The notes under the pieces: model-generated | What the model saw: only the letters and a program-made list of their open reading frames with translations | The model's database searches: none | What the model was told of the DNA's origin: nothing | Origin: JAWXCH01 sp034440595 | GTDB taxonomy: Bacteria; Planctomycetota; Planctomycetia; Pirellulales; JALHPA01 | DNA: 7,099 nucleotides | NCBI GenBank assembly: GCA_034440595.1 | Contig: JAWXCH010000599.1 | Coordinates: 1 to 7,099 of the forward strand | Direction of reading: 5' to 3' | Translations under genes and position numbers: made by a program | In this document: piece after piece, positions 5,772 through 7,099 of the stretch | How the letters are laid out: the number at the start of each line of letters is the position of its first letter | Position numbering within the stretch: position 1 is the stretch's first letter

Positions 5772-7099
5772 ATGGCTGAGCCTACCAAAAAACCGAGTCC
5801 TGTCGAAGTTTTCAAGATCCAAAGCCAATATCTGCGTGGGGGAATCCCCGAAGAATTGGTCGACGAGAACGATTTCTTTGGCAAGGGAAGCATCCAGCTC
5901 CTGAAGCATCACGGCACCTATCAACAGGACAATCGCGAAGAACGCACCGCACGCGAGGGGATGAAGAGCCTGAAGAACTTTTCCTTCATGGTTCGCTCGC
6001 GCATTCCTGGTGGCCGCCTGACCAGCCCGCAGTTGCTGGCCGAAATGGACATCGGCGACGAGCTAGGTACCAGCACGCTGCGCATCACCAGCCGGCAATC
6101 GTTGCAATTACATGGCATTCCCAAACGGAGCCTGCGCGAAACGATTCGCCGCATCAACGAAATCAAGCTTTCCACCCTGGCCGCGTGCGGTGATGTGCAG
6201 CGCAACTTTATGTGCTGCCCAGCCCCGAATCACAACAGCCCGCTGCACGAAGAAATGTTTGCTTTGGCAAACGAGTTGGCGCTCTACTTTGCCCCGCGCA
6301 GCAGTGCTTATTATGAAATCTGGGTCAAGGACCTTAGCACTGGCGAAGACCAGATGGTCTGCGAAGTTGGCCCGCCGCAGCCGCTTCCGTCGCCACAGTT
6401 GATGGATAATCCGCCTGACCCGGTGGAACCGATCTATGGTCCGACGTACTTGCCGCGCAAGTTCAAAACGGCATTTGCTTTTGCTGACGACAACTGCACC
6501 GATCTGTATTCCAACGACATGGGGTTTATGGCGATCGTCGAGAACGGAACAATCATCGGCTACAACGTACTTGTCGGCGGCGGTATGGGTGTCACCCCTG
6601 CCAACAAGCAGACATTTCCCGCCGTGGCCAAGCGGTTGTGCTACGTTCGCCCTGACCAGGTGAAGGATGTTGCCACCGCCGTTGTCAAAGTGCAACGCGA
6701 CTACGGCAATCGAACCGATCGCAAGCTGGCACGCATGAAGTACCTGATCGCCAATTGGGGAATCGAAAAGTTTAAAGCGAAAGTTGAAGAGTACTACGGT
6801 CAACCGCTCCCTGATCCGCATCCAACCGATGTCCACGGTCACGACGACCACATGGGCTGGCACGAGCAAGGGGACGGTCGCTGGTTCTACGGACTGAATG
6901 TCGAAAATGGTCGGATCCACGATACCGGTCCGGTTCAAATCAAGACCGCGTTTCGCAAAATCTGCCACGAACTAGCTCCCGAAATCCGCTTGACCGCGCA
7001 TCAGAGTATCTTGTTCTGCAATCTCACCGCCGAACAGCGCCCGCGATTAGAGCAAATCCTGCGCGAGCACGGAGTTCGCCTGACCGAAGAGACAAGTAC
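5772..7099 (+). CDS. cysI: Assimilatory sulfite reductase hemoprotein subunit, N-terminal part; 3' end beyond window
   Basis: This enzyme reduces sulfite to sulfide with six electrons, using siroheme coupled to a [4Fe-4S] cluster, in cytoplasmic sulfate assimilation. 442 complete codons are present; family members have about 570-600. Visible motifs: FMVRSRIPGGRLT (72-84) at the substrate/siroheme arginines; TLRITSRQSLQLHGI (102-116), like the E. coli SIRLTNRQTFQFHGI segment; CGDVQRNFMCCP (139-150) with R144 matching the conserved arginine; EPIYGPTYLPRKFK (219-232) with the two siroheme/sulfite lysines K230 and K232; NDMGFMAIVENG and GYNVLVGGGMG (248-273); RDYGNRTDRKLARMKYL (309-325); and the start of the second ferredoxin-like half (GRWFYGLNVENGRI). 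The cluster-binding cysteines are expected past the edge. ATG 5772 matches family N-termini, although no Shine-Dalgarno sequence precedes it. Whether the electron partner is a flavoprotein or ferredoxin cannot be told from this part, so the symbol is by similarity. Residues 348-364 are unusually His/Asp-rich. Confidence 0.94.
   Translation, partial: MAEPTKKPSPVEVFKIQSQYLRGGIPEELVDENDFFGKGSIQLLKHHGTYQQDNREERTAREGMKSLKNFSFMVRSRIPGGRLTSPQLLAEMDIGDELGTSTLRITSRQSLQLHGIPKRSLRETIRRINEIKLSTLAACGDVQRNFMCCPAPNHNSPLHEEMFALANELALYFAPRSSAYYEIWVKDLSTGEDQMVCEVGPPQPLPSPQLMDNPPDPVEPIYGPTYLPRKFKTAFAFADDNCTDLYSNDMGFMAIVENGTIIGYNVLVGGGMGVTPANKQTFPAVAKRLCYVRPDQVKDVATAVVKVQRDYGNRTDRKLARMKYLIANWGIEKFKAKVEEYYGQPLPDPHPTDVHGHDDHMGWHEQGDGRWFYGLNVENGRIHDTGPVQIKTAFRKICHELAPEIRLTAHQSILFCNLTAEQRPRLEQILREHGVRLTEETS

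Noticed and set aside
6108..6968. 286-codon minus-strand open frame
   Set aside because: It is antisense to the sulfite reductase gene, which has clear conserved motifs throughout; no family resemblance on the reverse strand.

Overview
The window looks like chromosomal DNA from a planctomycete, most likely Pirellulales-like. This is inferred from family resemblance and not measured. The left-edge protein carries a 'LSCANSRFFRTTLYP'-type segment that I associate with secreted planctomycete proteins. The HD/PAS/GGDEF protein has a C-terminal extension of a kind I recall from planctomycete GGDEF proteins. The intergenic DNA holds inverted repeats of the type scattered through those genomes. Only one of the five genes has a strong Shine-Dalgarno sequence, which also fits the group.

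Layout: four genes lie on the minus strand and one on the plus strand. Positions 1-857 (minus, cut by the left edge) encode an exported protein of unknown function with a possible thioredoxin-like core. Positions 1154-3451 (minus) encode a 765-residue c-di-GMP signalling protein: degenerate HD-GYP domain, PAS domain, intact GGDEF domain with inhibitory site, and an unassigned C-terminal domain. A 533-bp gene-free gap (3452-3984) holds two dispersed-repeat-like segments. Positions 3985-4842 (minus) encode FolD, and 5037-5570 (minus) encode phosphatidylglycerophosphatase A (PgpA). A long near-perfect inverted repeat (4965-5028) lies between them. From 5772 to the right edge (plus), divergent from pgpA, is the N-terminal three quarters of an assimilatory sulfite reductase hemoprotein (CysI-type); its [4Fe-4S]/siroheme cysteines would lie beyond the edge.

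How the genes relate: they look like independent units and not one pathway. FolD (one-carbon folate metabolism), PgpA (phosphatidylglycerol synthesis) and CysI (sulfate assimilation) are housekeeping enzymes. The signalling protein probably makes c-di-GMP in response to an input sensed by its PAS and/or HD region. Gaps of about 200 to 530 bp, most of them containing hairpins or repeats, argue against a shared operon.

I see no tRNA or rRNA gene, CRISPR array, insertion sequence, integrase or defence island. The points most worth a second look are the exported protein, the unassigned C-terminal domain and corrupted GYP motif of the signalling protein, and the intergenic repeat elements.
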